Positions 16,887 to 25,891 of a stretch of 64,000 nt of DNA are shown in pieces (the first letter of the stretch is position 1; each line of letters starts with the position of its first letter). The translations under genes were made by a program, and so were the position numbers. The stretch spans positions 25,116-89,115 of the forward strand of contig CACGZD010000006.1 in assembly GCA_902577425.1 (NCBI GenBank). Direction: 5' to 3'. A model generated the notes under the pieces. That model searched no databases, was not told the origin of the DNA, and worked only from the letters and a program-made list of their open reading frames with translations. The DNA is from an uncultured Alphaproteobacteria bacterium. Lineage in GTDB: Bacteria; Pseudomonadota; Alphaproteobacteria; HIMB59; GCA-002718135.

Positions 16887-17909
16887 ATGAATATTAAAAT
16901 TTTAGCAAAAAAATTGCGGCTTTCAATCACAACTGTTTCTAGAGCTTTAGGAGGTTATTCAGATGTTAGTGAAACTACAAGAAAAAAAGTAATTAAATAT
17001 GCTAAAAAATATAAATATTCTCCTAATCCTAATGCAAGTAGTTTAGCTTCAGGTAAATCCAACACCCTTGGTTTTGTTATACCTTTATATGGACTTAATT
17101 CTAATACTTTGAATCAAGCATCTTTTTTTGAATTTATTGCTGGAATGTCTACCAAGATTCATTCTGAAAATATTCAATTTTTTATGATGTTTGCAAATAA
17201 TAAATTGGAAGAAAAAAATGCTTATGAAAAACTAATTAATGTACAAAAAGTAGACAAAATTATTTTGCATAATTTAAAAAAAAATGACTCTAGAATAGGA
17301 ATGTTAAAAAAAAATAAAATTAAATTTGTAGCTTGGGGCAGAACTCAAGGATTGATTGACTACTCATGGGTAGATTTAGACAATGAAGGAAGTTCTAAAT
17401 TAATAATGCAATATTTAATTGAAAAAAATCATAAACATATAGCGTATATAAATATTGAAGAAAATTATAATTTTGCCTTTCAAAGAAAGCAAGGCTATCT
17501 TGACTCTCTTAAGAAAAATAAAATTAAATTTAATAAAAATTATTATATTTCTGTAAAACATGAAGATCCTGATCAAAGTTCTGCAGTCATTCAAAAAATG
17601 TTAAACAAAAATTCAAAAATCACAGCTATAATTTGTTCCACTGAATATTCTGCTGTTGGCGCAATCAAGGCATGTAATCAATTAAATAAGAAAATTGGTA
17701 AGGATATATCTATTATTACTTTTGATGGCCCAGTAGTTGGGACTTTAGCTAACCCATCTTTAACTGCAATTACACATGAAAGAAAAAATTTAGGCCACAA
17801 AGCTATTGAAATTCTGACAGATATGGATAAAGATAATAGAGTTCATACTCATTTAGCTAAGGCGAAAATCATTGAAAGAGGATCTGTTTGTAAATTAAAG
17901 AAAAATTAA
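16887..17909 (+). CDS. aglR: LacI/GalR-family transcriptional repressor of the alpha-glucoside operon
   Basis: This 340-residue regulator has an N-terminal lacI helix-turn-helix (IKILAKKLRLSITTVSRAL) at residues 3-21, a hinge ending near ASSLASGKSNTLGFVIP, and a periplasmic-binding-protein-like effector domain. The domain includes TAIICSTEYSAVGAIKA and SIITFDGPVVGTLANPSLTAI, the usual ligand-pocket and dimer strands. It is divergent from the transporter operon, with the operator dyad in the 118-base gap, as aglR is in rhizobia. It probably releases DNA when an alpha-glucoside or a breakdown product binds. The symbol is by context; the effector is not known. Confidence 0.85.
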   Translation: MNIKILAKKLRLSITTVSRALGGYSDVSETTRKKVIKYAKKYKYSPNPNASSLASGKSNTLGFVIPLYGLNSNTLNQASFFEFIAGMSTKIHSENIQFFMMFANNKLEEKNAYEKLINVQKVDKIILHNLKKNDSRIGMLKKNKIKFVAWGRTQGLIDYSWVDLDNEGSSKLIMQYLIEKNHKHIAYINIEENYNFAFQRKQGYLDSLKKNKIKFNKNYYISVKHEDPDQSSAVIQKMLNKNSKITAIICSTEYSAVGAIKACNQLNKKIGKDISIITFDGPVVGTLANPSLTAITHERKNLGHKAIEILTDMDKDNRVHTHLAKAKIIERGSVCKLKKN

Positions 17910-17993
17910 GTTTATTTATATTTAATTCTCATTTGTTTAATGTGGTATTTATTTAATTTATAGAAAATTAAAAACTTAATATATAAGGGTTTT

Positions 17994-19295
17994 ATGAAGT
18001 TAGTTTTAGTTGGAACCGGTTATGTAGGCCTTGTATCTGGTTCTTGTTTTGCTGAATTTGGATACGAAGTAATTTGTGTTGATAGTGACGAGTCTAGAAT
18101 TTTAGAATTAAAAAAAGGTAATTGTCCTTTTTTTGAACCTGGAATGGAAGAGTTATTATCAAAACATAGGGATCAAACTAAACTACTTAGTTTTACAACT
18201 TCTTTGCCTGAAGCCATGGAAGATGCTGATATAATATTTATTACTGTAGGTACTCCATCTAAAAGATTAGAGGAAGAAGCAGACTTAAGCGCTGTATGGA
18301 ATGTTGCAAAAGATATAGCTAACAATATAAAAAAATACTGTTTAGTTGTAACTAAATCAACTGTCCCTGTGGGAACCACTAAAGAGATTAAAAAAATTAT
18401 ATCAAAAATTGTAACTAAAGAAAATTTTGATGTTGTTTCTAATCCAGAATTTCTTAGAGAGGGGTCAGCTATAAATGATTTTATGCGTCCAGATCGTATA
18501 ATCATAGGAACTGATAATGAAAAATCAACAAAAATTATGAAAGAATTATATCGTCCATTATATTTATTAGAAACTCCTATTATTTCTTCATCTATAGAAT
18601 CTTCAGAAATAATAAAATATGCCTCTAATAGTTTTTTAGCTACAAAAATTAGTTTTATAAATCAAATTGCGGATTTATGTGAGTCTATTGGCGCTGATGT
18701 CCAGGAGGTAGCTAAAGGAATGGGGATAGATAATCGAATAGGCTCAAAATTTCTTAATGCTGGACCTGGTTTTGGAGGCTCATGCTTTCCTAAAGATGTT
18801 AAAGCTTTTACATCTTCAGCAAAAAAACAAAATATAAATTTGTCAATCTTAGACGCTGTAAATTTATACAATCAAAATCGACCATTAGAAATATCAAAAA
18901 AAATAATTAATTTAAAAAACTATAATAAAAATTCAAAATTAGCTTTATTGGGATTAAGTTTCAAACCTAATACGGATGATATTCGTGATTCTACTTCTCT
19001 TAAAATTGCACAGTACTTATTTGATCAAGGTATATCAATCAATTGTTATGACCCTGTAAGTAATGATAATGCTATGAATTTATTTCCTAATTTTAAATAT
19101 TTTAAAAATGCCTATGAAGCAAGTGAAGCAGTTGATGCAATAATAATAGGTACTGAGTGGAATGAGTTTAGGGCTTTAAATTTTTTAAAACTAAAGAGCC
19201 TTATGAAAAATTTAGTAATTTTTGATTTAAGAAATATCTATAATAAACAAGAACTATCAGATTTAGGATTTGAGTATTATGGAATTGGTAAATAA
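17994..19295 (+). CDS. ugd: UDP-glucose 6-dehydrogenase
   Basis: This enzyme oxidises UDP-glucose to UDP-glucuronate with two NAD+. The N-terminal Rossmann motif GTGYVGLVSGSCFAEFGYEV is near residues 6-26, VTKSTVPVGT near 123, NPEFLREGSA near 153, and the catalytic Cys264 in GGSCFPKD. The C-terminal UDP-binding domain carries LSFKPNTDDIRDS. The length of 433 is standard. The 3' end overlaps the following phosphohexomutase gene by 17 bases. Together they would supply UDP-glucuronate and hexose-1-phosphates for polysaccharide or glycolipid synthesis. A close relative such as UDP-ManNAc dehydrogenase is less likely given the FLREGSA motif. Confidence 0.92.
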   Translation: MKLVLVGTGYVGLVSGSCFAEFGYEVICVDSDESRILELKKGNCPFFEPGMEELLSKHRDQTKLLSFTTSLPEAMEDADIIFITVGTPSKRLEEEADLSAVWNVAKDIANNIKKYCLVVTKSTVPVGTTKEIKKIISKIVTKENFDVVSNPEFLREGSAINDFMRPDRIIIGTDNEKSTKIMKELYRPLYLLETPIISSSIESSEIIKYASNSFLATKISFINQIADLCESIGADVQEVAKGMGIDNRIGSKFLNAGPGFGGSCFPKDVKAFTSSAKKQNINLSILDAVNLYNQNRPLEISKKIINLKNYNKNSKLALLGLSFKPNTDDIRDSTSLKIAQYLFDQGISINCYDPVSNDNAMNLFPNFKYFKNAYEASEAVDAIIIGTEWNEFRALNFLKLKSLMKNLVIFDLRNIYNKQELSDLGFEYYGIGK

Positions 19296-20688
19296 TTTTT
19301 TTATAGAAAAATTTAATCCTGAAGTACTTAGGGAATATGATATTCGAGGAATTGTTGAAAAAGATATTAATCAAAACACAGCTTATACGATCGGTAGAAT
19401 ATTTGGACATATAGTAAGTAATAGTTTTAATGAAAAATCTATTGTTGTTGGTTATGATGGAAGAAATACTTCTCCAAATCTTCAAAAAGCTTTGTGTGAA
19501 GGGCTTATTGAAAGTGGATCAAATGTAAAAAATATTGGTTTATGTCCAACACCAATGACATATTATGCTCACCATTTTTTAAATACTAATGCAGCAATTA
19601 TGGTCACTGGGTCTCATAATCCTTCTGAATATAATGGTTTTAAAATGGTATTAGATAGGAATCCTTTTTATGCAAAAGATATTCAAAATTTTAAGAATTT
19701 AGCTGATGTTAATAAGCTTATAAAAGGGCAGGGAAAGCTTGAATTTATTGATGTTAAAAATCATTATATAGATCGTAATCTTGAAAATATTAGTTTTAAA
19801 AAAAAATTAAAAGTTGCTTGGGACATAGGCAATGGATCAATGGGAGTAGTTATGGATTCTATTGCATTGAAAATGAAAAATATTGAAAATATACTTATAA
19901 ACAAGGAAGTCGATGGAAATTTTCCAAATCATCATCCTGATCCAACAGTAGCAAAGAATATGATTCAACTAATTGAAACAGTGAAAGAAAATAATTGTGA
20001 TGTTGGGTTAGCATTTGATGGAGATGGAGATAGACTAGGCGTTGTAGACAATAAAGGTAGAATAATTTGGGCTGATCAATATATGTTATTATTAGCTAAA
20101 GAAATATCATCTATTTATAAAAATCCAAAAATTATTATGGATGTTAAATGTTCCAAAGTTTTTTTTGATGAAGTAAGAAAATTTAATTGTGAACCAATTA
20201 TGTATCAAACAGGCCATTCACCAATTAAAGAAAAAATGAAAGAGCTGAATTCTCCTTTATCAGGAGAAATGAGCGGTCATGTTTGTTACGGCGATGATTT
20301 TTATGGGTATGATGACGCTTTATATGTTGCTTTACGCTTACTTAGAATTTTATCACAAGAAAAAGAAACTTTGTCAGAATTAATAAATCAATTTCCTAAA
20401 ACTATTTCAACACCTGAAACAAGGTTTGACGTAGATGAAATAAGAAAATTTGAAATTATTGAAGAAATAAAAGAAAGATTAAAAAATAAGAAAGAGGAAA
20501 TAATTGATATTGATGGTGTGAGAATACAAAATAATCTTGGATGGTTTTTAATTCGCGCTAGCAATACTCAAAATCAACTCACCTGTAGAGCTGAAGCTTT
20601 AAACAAAGAGGATCTTAAAACTTTAACAAATTTGATTGAAGATCAGCTATCATTAAGTGGTGTTAATTATAAATTTAGCCACGAATAA
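19279..20688 (+). CDS. manB: Phosphomannomutase/phosphoglucomutase
   Basis: This is an alpha-D-phosphohexomutase of the AlgC/ManB type. The phosphoserine loop TGSHNPSEYNGFKM lies near residue 110, the metal loop DGDGDRLG near 250, and the sugar-binding GEMSGH near 335. A C-terminal phosphate-binding domain has IRASNTQNQLTCRAEA. NPEVLREYDIRG at the N-terminus is typical. I start it at ATG 19279; a TTG nine bases earlier is in frame. It overlaps the UDP-glucose dehydrogenase stop, so the two are coupled in supplying sugar nucleotides. Bifunctional mannose/glucose specificity is common in this group; the symbol is the general one. Confidence 0.87.
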   Translation: MELVNNFFIEKFNPEVLREYDIRGIVEKDINQNTAYTIGRIFGHIVSNSFNEKSIVVGYDGRNTSPNLQKALCEGLIESGSNVKNIGLCPTPMTYYAHHFLNTNAAIMVTGSHNPSEYNGFKMVLDRNPFYAKDIQNFKNLADVNKLIKGQGKLEFIDVKNHYIDRNLENISFKKKLKVAWDIGNGSMGVVMDSIALKMKNIENILINKEVDGNFPNHHPDPTVAKNMIQLIETVKENNCDVGLAFDGDGDRLGVVDNKGRIIWADQYMLLLAKEISSIYKNPKIIMDVKCSKVFFDEVRKFNCEPIMYQTGHSPIKEKMKELNSPLSGEMSGHVCYGDDFYGYDDALYVALRLLRILSQEKETLSELINQFPKTISTPETRFDVDEIRKFEIIEEIKERLKNKKEEIIDIDGVRIQNNLGWFLIRASNTQNQLTCRAEALNKEDLKTLTNLIEDQLSLSGVNYKFSHE

Positions 20689-21775
20689 AACAATCTCGCT
20701 TGTACTTTTTTAATCTTGAGCAGGCTAATTTTGCATCCTTTTTTGAAAAGAATTGAAATCTAGACTCATATAGCTGTTTTCCATTAGACCTAATGAGAGT
20801 TACTGTAGCCTCTTTATTATTTGTTGTTTTTGGATACTTTTTTCTTATTAACTTTAAATGTTTTTCTGCATTTTTTTTATATTTAAATGTTCCTACAACT
20901 ACTATGTAATTATTTTTAGAAGTATTAACATTTATTTTTTTAGAAGTTACTGTTTTTTGATTATTTGTTTTTTCTATTTTTAGTTTTTTAAAAGATCTAT
21001 CCATAAGAAATGCAAGACTTTTATTTCTTTGTTTTCCTGTATCTCCACCAAAATACACACCTATAAGTCTTTTATTCTTTCTAACCGCCGAAAAAGCTAA
21101 TTGAAAACCTGAAGCCCTAATATATCCTGTTTTTATTCCATCCGCACCTTCATAAGAGAGCATTAATTTATTATGTGTTTTATAAGTTTTATTTTTCCAA
21201 ACAAATTTTGTTTTACTAAAAAGTTTATATTCATTAGGAAAATTTGTAATTAAAGCATTTGCTAAAATAGCTATGTCACGTGCAGTTGTCATTTGTGCTC
21301 TATTTGGAAGTCCATGGGCATTTTTAAAAGTAGTTTTGTTCATTCCAAGATTTCGAGCATATGAAGTCATTAATTGTGCAAATTCTTTTTCTGTTCCAGA
21401 TATATTTTCTGCAACAACAGTGGCTACATCATTTGCAGATTTAATGATTAGTGCCATTACAGCATCTTCTACACTAATACTTGTTCCTTCTTCCAAATAA
21501 AGTTTACTTGGTGATTCAGAAGCTGCAAATTTTGAAACTTTTAATTTTGTTTGCCAACTTAATTTATCTTTATGTATATAATCAAAAACTATATAAAGAG
21601 TCATAATTTTTGTTAGAGATGCAGGAAAATTTAATGTATCAGCATTAACCTCAAATAAAACTTCTTTAGTTTCATAATCCATTACTATAGCAGCTTTTTT
21701 TGCAAATAAACTATTTGAAACTAGAACAATGAAAATGAAAAAAAAGACTTTAATGTATGAAGAAATCTTAAACAT
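20675..21775 (-). CDS. D-alanyl-D-alanine carboxypeptidase (PBP5/6 family) with C-terminal SPOR domain
   Basis: This serine-type DD-carboxypeptidase trims peptidoglycan pentapeptides in the periplasm. An N-terminal signal segment (about residues 8-25, ending SLFA) is followed by the three penicillin-binding motifs: S53-x-x-K56 in ASLTKIM, S113-A-N115, and DGIKTGYIRASG. Residues from about 285 to 366 form a Lys-rich linker and a SPOR-like repeat (YIVVVGTFKYKKNAEKHLK) that would bind denuded glycan at the division site. This replaces the usual C-terminal amphipathic anchor. Its 3' end overlaps the convergent mutase gene by 14 bases. The dac-type family is certain, the paralogue number is not. 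Confidence 0.9.
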   Translation of the reverse strand: MFKISSYIKVFFFIFIVLVSNSLFAKKAAIVMDYETKEVLFEVNADTLNFPASLTKIMTLYIVFDYIHKDKLSWQTKLKVSKFAASESPSKLYLEEGTSISVEDAVMALIIKSANDVATVVAENISGTEKEFAQLMTSYARNLGMNKTTFKNAHGLPNRAQMTTARDIAILANALITNFPNEYKLFSKTKFVWKNKTYKTHNKLMLSYEGADGIKTGYIRASGFQLAFSAVRKNKRLIGVYFGGDTGKQRNKSLAFLMDRSFKKLKIEKTNNQKTVTSKKINVNTSKNNYIVVVGTFKYKKNAEKHLKLIRKKYPKTTNNKEATVTLIRSNGKQLYESRFQFFSKKDAKLACSRLKKYKRDCFIRG

Positions 21776-21877
21776 GTAATCTGTATTCTTCTAACATATC
21801 TTTTTCGCTTCTCTCAAATAGAAATATATTTAATCTTGAAAAAGAAATTATATAAAATTAGAAAAATTAGCCAGAAC

Positions 21878-22342
21878 CTATTTTATCTTTATTATTGCAT
21901 CTATTTCTACTGAAATATTAAGAGGTAAGGCTATGGATCCTACTGCAACTCTAGTATGTTTACCTTTATCTCCAAAAATTTTTACAAGAAGATCTGAAGC
22001 ACCATTAATAATTATAGGTTGATTTGCATAATTTGGATTACAATTTACAAAACCTCCTATTTTTATAAAATTATCAAGCCTGTCCCAGTCTCCAGCAATA
22101 CTTTGTTTCAATATTGCAATAATATTGAGACAGCATAATTCTGCTGCCAATATAGCTTCTTTATCGGTTATTTTATCTCCTACTTTTCCGCTATAAATAA
22201 TTTGACCGTTTTTTGAAGGAGCTTGACCAGATATAAATACTAAATTATCAGTAATTTTATATGGAACATAATTTGCAACTGCTGAGGGAGGTTCTGGTAT
22301 TTCTAGCCCTAAATCCTTGATATTTTTTTCAAACAAGTGCAT
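21878..22342 (-). CDS. RidA/YjgF family enamine-imine deaminase-like protein
   Basis: This 154-residue YjgF/YER057c/UK114-fold protein, whose classic members hydrolyse reactive 2-aminoacrylate formed by PLP enzymes, has the characteristic strands LVFISGQAPSKNGQ and GKVGDKI and the C-terminal GKHTRVAVGSIALPLNISVEIDAI. The last of these carries the Arg of the active-site pocket and the VE-x-D/A ending. It is the longer RidA subgroup with an extra N-terminal segment (IKDLGLEIPEPPSAVANYVPY), the type often annotated as RutC-like or L-PSP. It stands alone, divergent from the cyclophilin gene. Confidence 0.87.
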   Translation of the reverse strand: MHLFEKNIKDLGLEIPEPPSAVANYVPYKITDNLVFISGQAPSKNGQIIYSGKVGDKITDKEAILAAELCCLNIIAILKQSIAGDWDRLDNFIKIGGFVNCNPNYANQPIIINGASDLLVKIFGDKGKHTRVAVGSIALPLNISVEIDAIIKIK

Positions 22343-22385
22343 TAGGTATTTTATAAAACATTTTTAGAGAAGGTAAAGAAAAGAT

Positions 22386-22955
22386 ATGATTAAATTTAAA
22401 GAATTATTTTTTTTGTTTATATTCATATTAACTATTTTAATAGGAAGGTTATCAATGGCAAACGAAGATAGAGATACAATAAATATGACTTTAAAAGATG
22501 GGGTAGTTGTTATTGAGACTAGACCAGATCTAGCTCCAAAACATGTTTCACAAATTAAACAACTGATTTCTGAAGGACAATATGACGGAGTTGTTTTTCA
22601 TAGAGTTATAGATGGTTTTATGGCACAAACTGGTGACGTGGAATTTGGAAATTCAGAAAATAGTGATTTTAATTTATCTAGAGCTGGTACAGGCGGATCT
22701 AAAATGTCTAATATCCCAGCTGAATTCTCTAATGAAAATCATACAAGAGGAACTTTATCTATGGCCAGAGCGCAGGATCCAAATAGTGCAAACAGTCAAT
22801 TTTTTATCTGCTTTCAAGATTGTTCTTTTTTAGATGGACAATATTCAGTATGGGGACAAGTAATAGAAGGAATGGAATTTGTAGATAATATTACTAGAGG
22901 CGAGCCACCTCAAAGCCCTGACAAGATTATTAAAATGGAGATTGTGACTAAATAA
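22386..22955 (+). CDS. ppiA: Cyclophilin-type peptidyl-prolyl cis-trans isomerase, exported
   Basis: This is a cyclophilin of 189 residues, starting with a hydrophobic signal segment (residues 5-23) and cleaving around MANEDRD, so it probably acts in the periplasm on folding outer-envelope proteins. The core shows FHRVIDGFMAQTGDVEFGN, GTLSMARAQDPNSANSQFFICFQDCSFLDGQ in two adjoining stretches, and YSVWGQVIEGMEFVDNI. The catalytic Arg and the Gln/Phe pair of the active site are present. The usual Trp of the cyclosporin pocket is absent at the expected site, as in many bacterial forms. The next gene follows after three bases and is probably co-transcribed. Confidence 0.88.
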   Translation: MIKFKELFFLFIFILTILIGRLSMANEDRDTINMTLKDGVVVIETRPDLAPKHVSQIKQLISEGQYDGVVFHRVIDGFMAQTGDVEFGNSENSDFNLSRAGTGGSKMSNIPAEFSNENHTRGTLSMARAQDPNSANSQFFICFQDCSFLDGQYSVWGQVIEGMEFVDNITRGEPPQSPDKIIKMEIVTK

Positions 22956-22958
22956 ATC

Positions 22959-24044
22959 ATGTTTGTTGCTGATTTGCACAATGATCTTGTTCAAAGAGCA
23001 ATGATTGGTGAAGATGTTAGTAAATTTACAAAAGATGGTCATACTGATTTATTTAGATTAATTGAATCTTGTATTGATTTAGAAATTTTAATTATCTGGG
23101 TTTCAACCATAGATAAATCAGAGAGTGCATTTCAGAAAGCAAATGAAATGTATGATAAATTAGAAGCACTATCAAATAGCAATGATCTAGTAGATATTCC
23201 TAAAGACCTTAATGGCATAATAAACAATAAAAAAAATAATCTTCTTTCAATTCCAATTGGAATAGAAGGGGGGGAGGCATTAGAAAACTCTATAGATAAG
23301 CTTTTTCATTTTATTGAAAGAGGCATTTTGTATTTTGGCCCAACTTGGAATCATTCTTTAGATTGGGTTTCGTCCGGCAAGGATGAGTTTGAGAATAATG
23401 ATAAAATAAAGACAAAAGGTCTATCTAAATTTGGAAAAGAAGTGATTCATGTTTGTAATGAAAATAATGTTATTATTGATGTTTCGCACATAGGAGAAAA
23501 AAGTTTTTGGGATATATCTTCTATTTCAAAAAAACCATTTATTGCATCGCATTCAAGTGTCTATAATTTATGTCCTCATTTTAGAAATCTTAAAGATGAA
23601 CAGATATTAGAAATTAAAAATTCTCAAGGACTTATTGGAGTTAATCCATATCCATTTTTTATTGATCCTAATTTTGAAAAAAAAGAGTCAAATTATGTTA
23701 AAAATATTAAAAAAGAATTAGATCAAATAGGAATAAGTGACCCTAACCCAAATTCAAAATGGATTAAAAAACAACATTATTTGCAAAAAAAATTAACAGA
23801 AATTGTTCCTTCTTTAGATTTATTTATAGACCATATAGAATATATTATAAAATTAATTGGAATTGATTATGTAGCTATAGGAAGTGATTATGATGGCTTA
23901 GATTGTTTGCCAAAAGGTTGGAATAGTTGTCTTGATCATATAAAAATCTCTGAGTCACTAGATCAAAAAGGATATTCATTTTTAGAGATTGAAAAAATAA
24001 TGGGAAAAAATTTTTTAAGACTTTTAGAAAATAATTTTAAATAA
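22959..24044 (+). CDS. Membrane dipeptidase (peptidase family M19)
   Basis: This is a zinc dipeptidase related to renal dipeptidase, 361 residues, with no signal peptide. The first metal site is DLHNDL at 5-10, a bridging Glu occurs in GIEGGEAL near residue 106, and the His pair appears as DVSHIGEKSFWDI and ASHSSVYNLCPHFRNL. The final Asp is in AIGSDYDGLD. Family members hydrolyse dipeptides including D-amino-acid-containing ones, so turnover of cell-wall or dissolved peptides is likely. It sits three bases after the cyclophilin gene, and its last 8 bases overlap the convergent LysE exporter. Confidence 0.88.
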   Translation: MFVADLHNDLVQRAMIGEDVSKFTKDGHTDLFRLIESCIDLEILIIWVSTIDKSESAFQKANEMYDKLEALSNSNDLVDIPKDLNGIINNKKNNLLSIPIGIEGGEALENSIDKLFHFIERGILYFGPTWNHSLDWVSSGKDEFENNDKIKTKGLSKFGKEVIHVCNENNVIIDVSHIGEKSFWDISSISKKPFIASHSSVYNLCPHFRNLKDEQILEIKNSQGLIGVNPYPFFIDPNFEKKESNYVKNIKKELDQIGISDPNPNSKWIKKQHYLQKKLTEIVPSLDLFIDHIEYIIKLIGIDYVAIGSDYDGLDCLPKGWNSCLDHIKISESLDQKGYSFLEIEKIMGKNFLRLLENNFK

Positions 24045-24645
24045 TTCTATAAAATAACATTAGGGATATAATTATTAAAACAATTCCTGTAGTTTTTTGA
24101 ATCATTAATTTTTTTTCAATTAATAAATTTTTAAGACCATATCCTGTTACTAAAATACTAACAATAATATACCATATCGCATCAATTAAAGATGCTGTTA
24201 GAACAAGAATTGTATTAAAATAAAAAGAAGCATCAATCACAATAAATTGTGAGTATACAGCAGTAAACCAAATCAAAATTTTAGGATTGATAATTGCTAT
24301 AGTAAATCCTTGTAAAAAAGAATTAATTTGGTTTTGTTTTTCTTCTTTTTTATCTTGTTTATTTTTTTGAAAAATAAACATTAATCCAAACAAAAATAAT
24401 AAAACTAAACCTATAATTTGAATTATCATAAATATTGTTTGATTAGTTTGAAGAATTAAGCCAAGTCCCAGCACAGCTAATGTTGCATAAACACCAATTC
24501 CTAAGCCATGACCTATAGAAGTTAAGATACCTGCCAATCTATTGAAATTTACATTGTTTCTTATTACAATAGCCAAAGATGGGCCCGGAGACATAGCCCC
24601 TGCAATGCAAACAATTGCAAATTGAGACCAGATAAAAAATGTCAT
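24037..24645 (-). CDS. LysE/RhtB-family amino-acid exporter
   Basis: This 202-residue membrane protein with about six hydrophobic segments opens with AIVCIAGAMSPGPSLAIVIRN, the GA-x-SPGP signature of the LysE/RhtB exporters. It continues with GHGLGIGVYATLAVLGLG and AIINPKILIWFTAVYSQF, both typical. Such proteins export lysine, arginine, threonine, homoserine or related metabolites. It is translationally coupled to pdxJ: its start lies inside the pdxJ stop (four-base overlap). No ligand can be assigned, and its pairing with vitamin B6 synthesis may be incidental. Confidence 0.88.
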   Translation of the reverse strand: MTFFIWSQFAIVCIAGAMSPGPSLAIVIRNNVNFNRLAGILTSIGHGLGIGVYATLAVLGLGLILQTNQTIFMIIQIIGLVLLFLFGLMFIFQKNKQDKKEEKQNQINSFLQGFTIAIINPKILIWFTAVYSQFIVIDASFYFNTILVLTASLIDAIWYIIVSILVTGYGLKNLLIEKKLMIQKTTGIVLIIISLMLFYRII

Positions 24646-25385
24646 TTATTTATATCTTTAATTATTTTTAGATATTTCTTAATTGTGTTTTCTAATCCAA
24701 AATTAATTGAATCAATTATTATTGCATGACCTATAGAAACTTCTTTTATTAAAGTAATTTCTTTTAAAAAAAAATTGAGATTTTCTAAGTTTAAATCATG
24801 CCCAGCATTAAAATCAATTATAGGAAAATTTTTCTTAATATAATTAACTACTTCTTTATATGGTTTAATAGACTCATCTTTTTTTGATTTATAATTATGG
24901 GCATAATCAAAAGTATATAATTCTACTCTATTTGGTTCAATTACTTCTAAATTTTCTAAAGTATTGATAGAAGGACTGACAAATATTGATACTCTGATAT
25001 TATTTTTTTGAAACTCTTTAATGACTTCTTTTAAAAAAATTTTATTTTCTTTGCAGTCCCACCCAAAAGAAGATGTAATTGCTTCTGGTGGATCTGGAAC
25101 AAGTGTAACTTGATTAGGTTTTGCCTCTAAAACTTTTTTAATAAATAATTCCGAAGGATATCCTTCAATGTTAAATTCAATTTTGCTATTATCTAATAAT
25201 AAATTTTTAATATCTTTCAGGTCAGCGAATTTTGTGTGTCTTTCATCTGGACGAGGGTGTACAGTAATTCCATCTGCTCCATACAGAATACATTTTTTAC
25301 ATATTTCTATAAGATTTGGATAATCAGTACCTCTAGAATTTCTAAGAAGAGCAAATTTATTTACATTAATACTAAGCCGCGTCAT
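24642..25385 (-). CDS. pdxJ: Pyridoxine 5'-phosphate synthase
   Basis: PdxJ condenses 1-deoxyxylulose-5-phosphate with 3-amino-1-hydroxyacetone phosphate, the last ring-forming step of DXP-dependent vitamin B6 synthesis. The 247-residue TIM barrel shows LSINVNKFALLRNSRG at the N-terminus, GADGITVHPRPDERH near residue 35, FNIEGYPS, VTLVPDPPEA, VSIFVSPS, VELYTFDYA, FNAGHDLNLEN and VSIGHAIIIDS, in the family's order. The catalytic Glu (IEGYPS), His (VHPRPDERH) and C-terminal GHA His are all visible. The gene has its own start next to a divergent gap and is followed by the LysE gene. Confidence 0.93.
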   Translation of the reverse strand: MTRLSINVNKFALLRNSRGTDYPNLIEICKKCILYGADGITVHPRPDERHTKFADLKDIKNLLLDNSKIEFNIEGYPSELFIKKVLEAKPNQVTLVPDPPEAITSSFGWDCKENKIFLKEVIKEFQKNNIRVSIFVSPSINTLENLEVIEPNRVELYTFDYAHNYKSKKDESIKPYKEVVNYIKKNFPIIDFNAGHDLNLENLNFFLKEITLIKEVSIGHAIIIDSINFGLENTIKKYLKIIKDINK

Positions 25386-25464
25386 TTTATAATTATTCTC
25401 TTTACCTATTAATATTTATGTAACATATATCACAGAATAAGAATAATATAAAAATGGAGGTAAT

Positions 25465-25779
25465 ATGGCTACACTAATATATAGACGAACGATGCAAGTT
25501 CATATGGATAAGCTTAGTGAGGCAATGGAAATTGCAACTGCGCAAGCTAAAATTTTCAAAGAACTTACTGGCAATGATGAATTAGTATCTTTTCAAATTG
25601 GAGGTAATCCAAGAACAATTTGTCGTCAAAGAATGGTTGAAATGGATAAATTAGGAGAAGATGATGCAAAAGTATCAGAAGATCCTAAATGGCAAGAATT
25701 AGAAAAACGACACAAGGGTGTTTTTGTAGATGGAACTATGGTTGATGAAATGCGTTATGTTATTAATATGCCAGAATAA
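25465..25779 (+). CDS. Conserved hypothetical protein (dimeric alpha/beta-barrel-like)
   Basis: This 104-residue soluble protein has an excellent Shine-Dalgarno (GGAGG) before its ATG and its own terminator, so it is probably well expressed. It begins with a strand TLIYRRTMQVHMDKLSEAME and a long helix, then DELVSFQIGGNPRTICRQRM, a pattern reminiscent of NIPSNAP/antibiotic-monooxygenase ferredoxin-like folds. The C-terminal part is charged and ends DEMRYVINMPE. I cannot name a family. It stands alone between divergent pdxJ and the light-related gene block. No cofactor motif is seen. Confidence 0.72.
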   Translation: MATLIYRRTMQVHMDKLSEAMEIATAQAKIFKELTGNDELVSFQIGGNPRTICRQRMVEMDKLGEDDAKVSEDPKWQELEKRHKGVFVDGTMVDEMRYVINMPE

Positions 25780-25795
25780 TTTTATTTATTAAAAT

Positions 25796-25812
25796 AGCGG
25801 GCTCAGCCCGCT
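25796..25812 (+). terminator. Hairpin terminator
   Basis: AGCGGGC and GCCCGCT form a GC-rich 7-bp stem with a TCA loop, 17 bases after the stop of the 104-residue protein gene. This compact GC hairpin stands out in the AT-rich background. The T-run following it is delayed, starting about 16 bases later. Confidence 0.65.
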
Positions 25813-25891
25813 TGCCATATTAAAAATATTTTTTTAAACTTTTTTTAAATTTATTTCTTTTCATTTAAATTTTTTAGAATATCTATCTTAA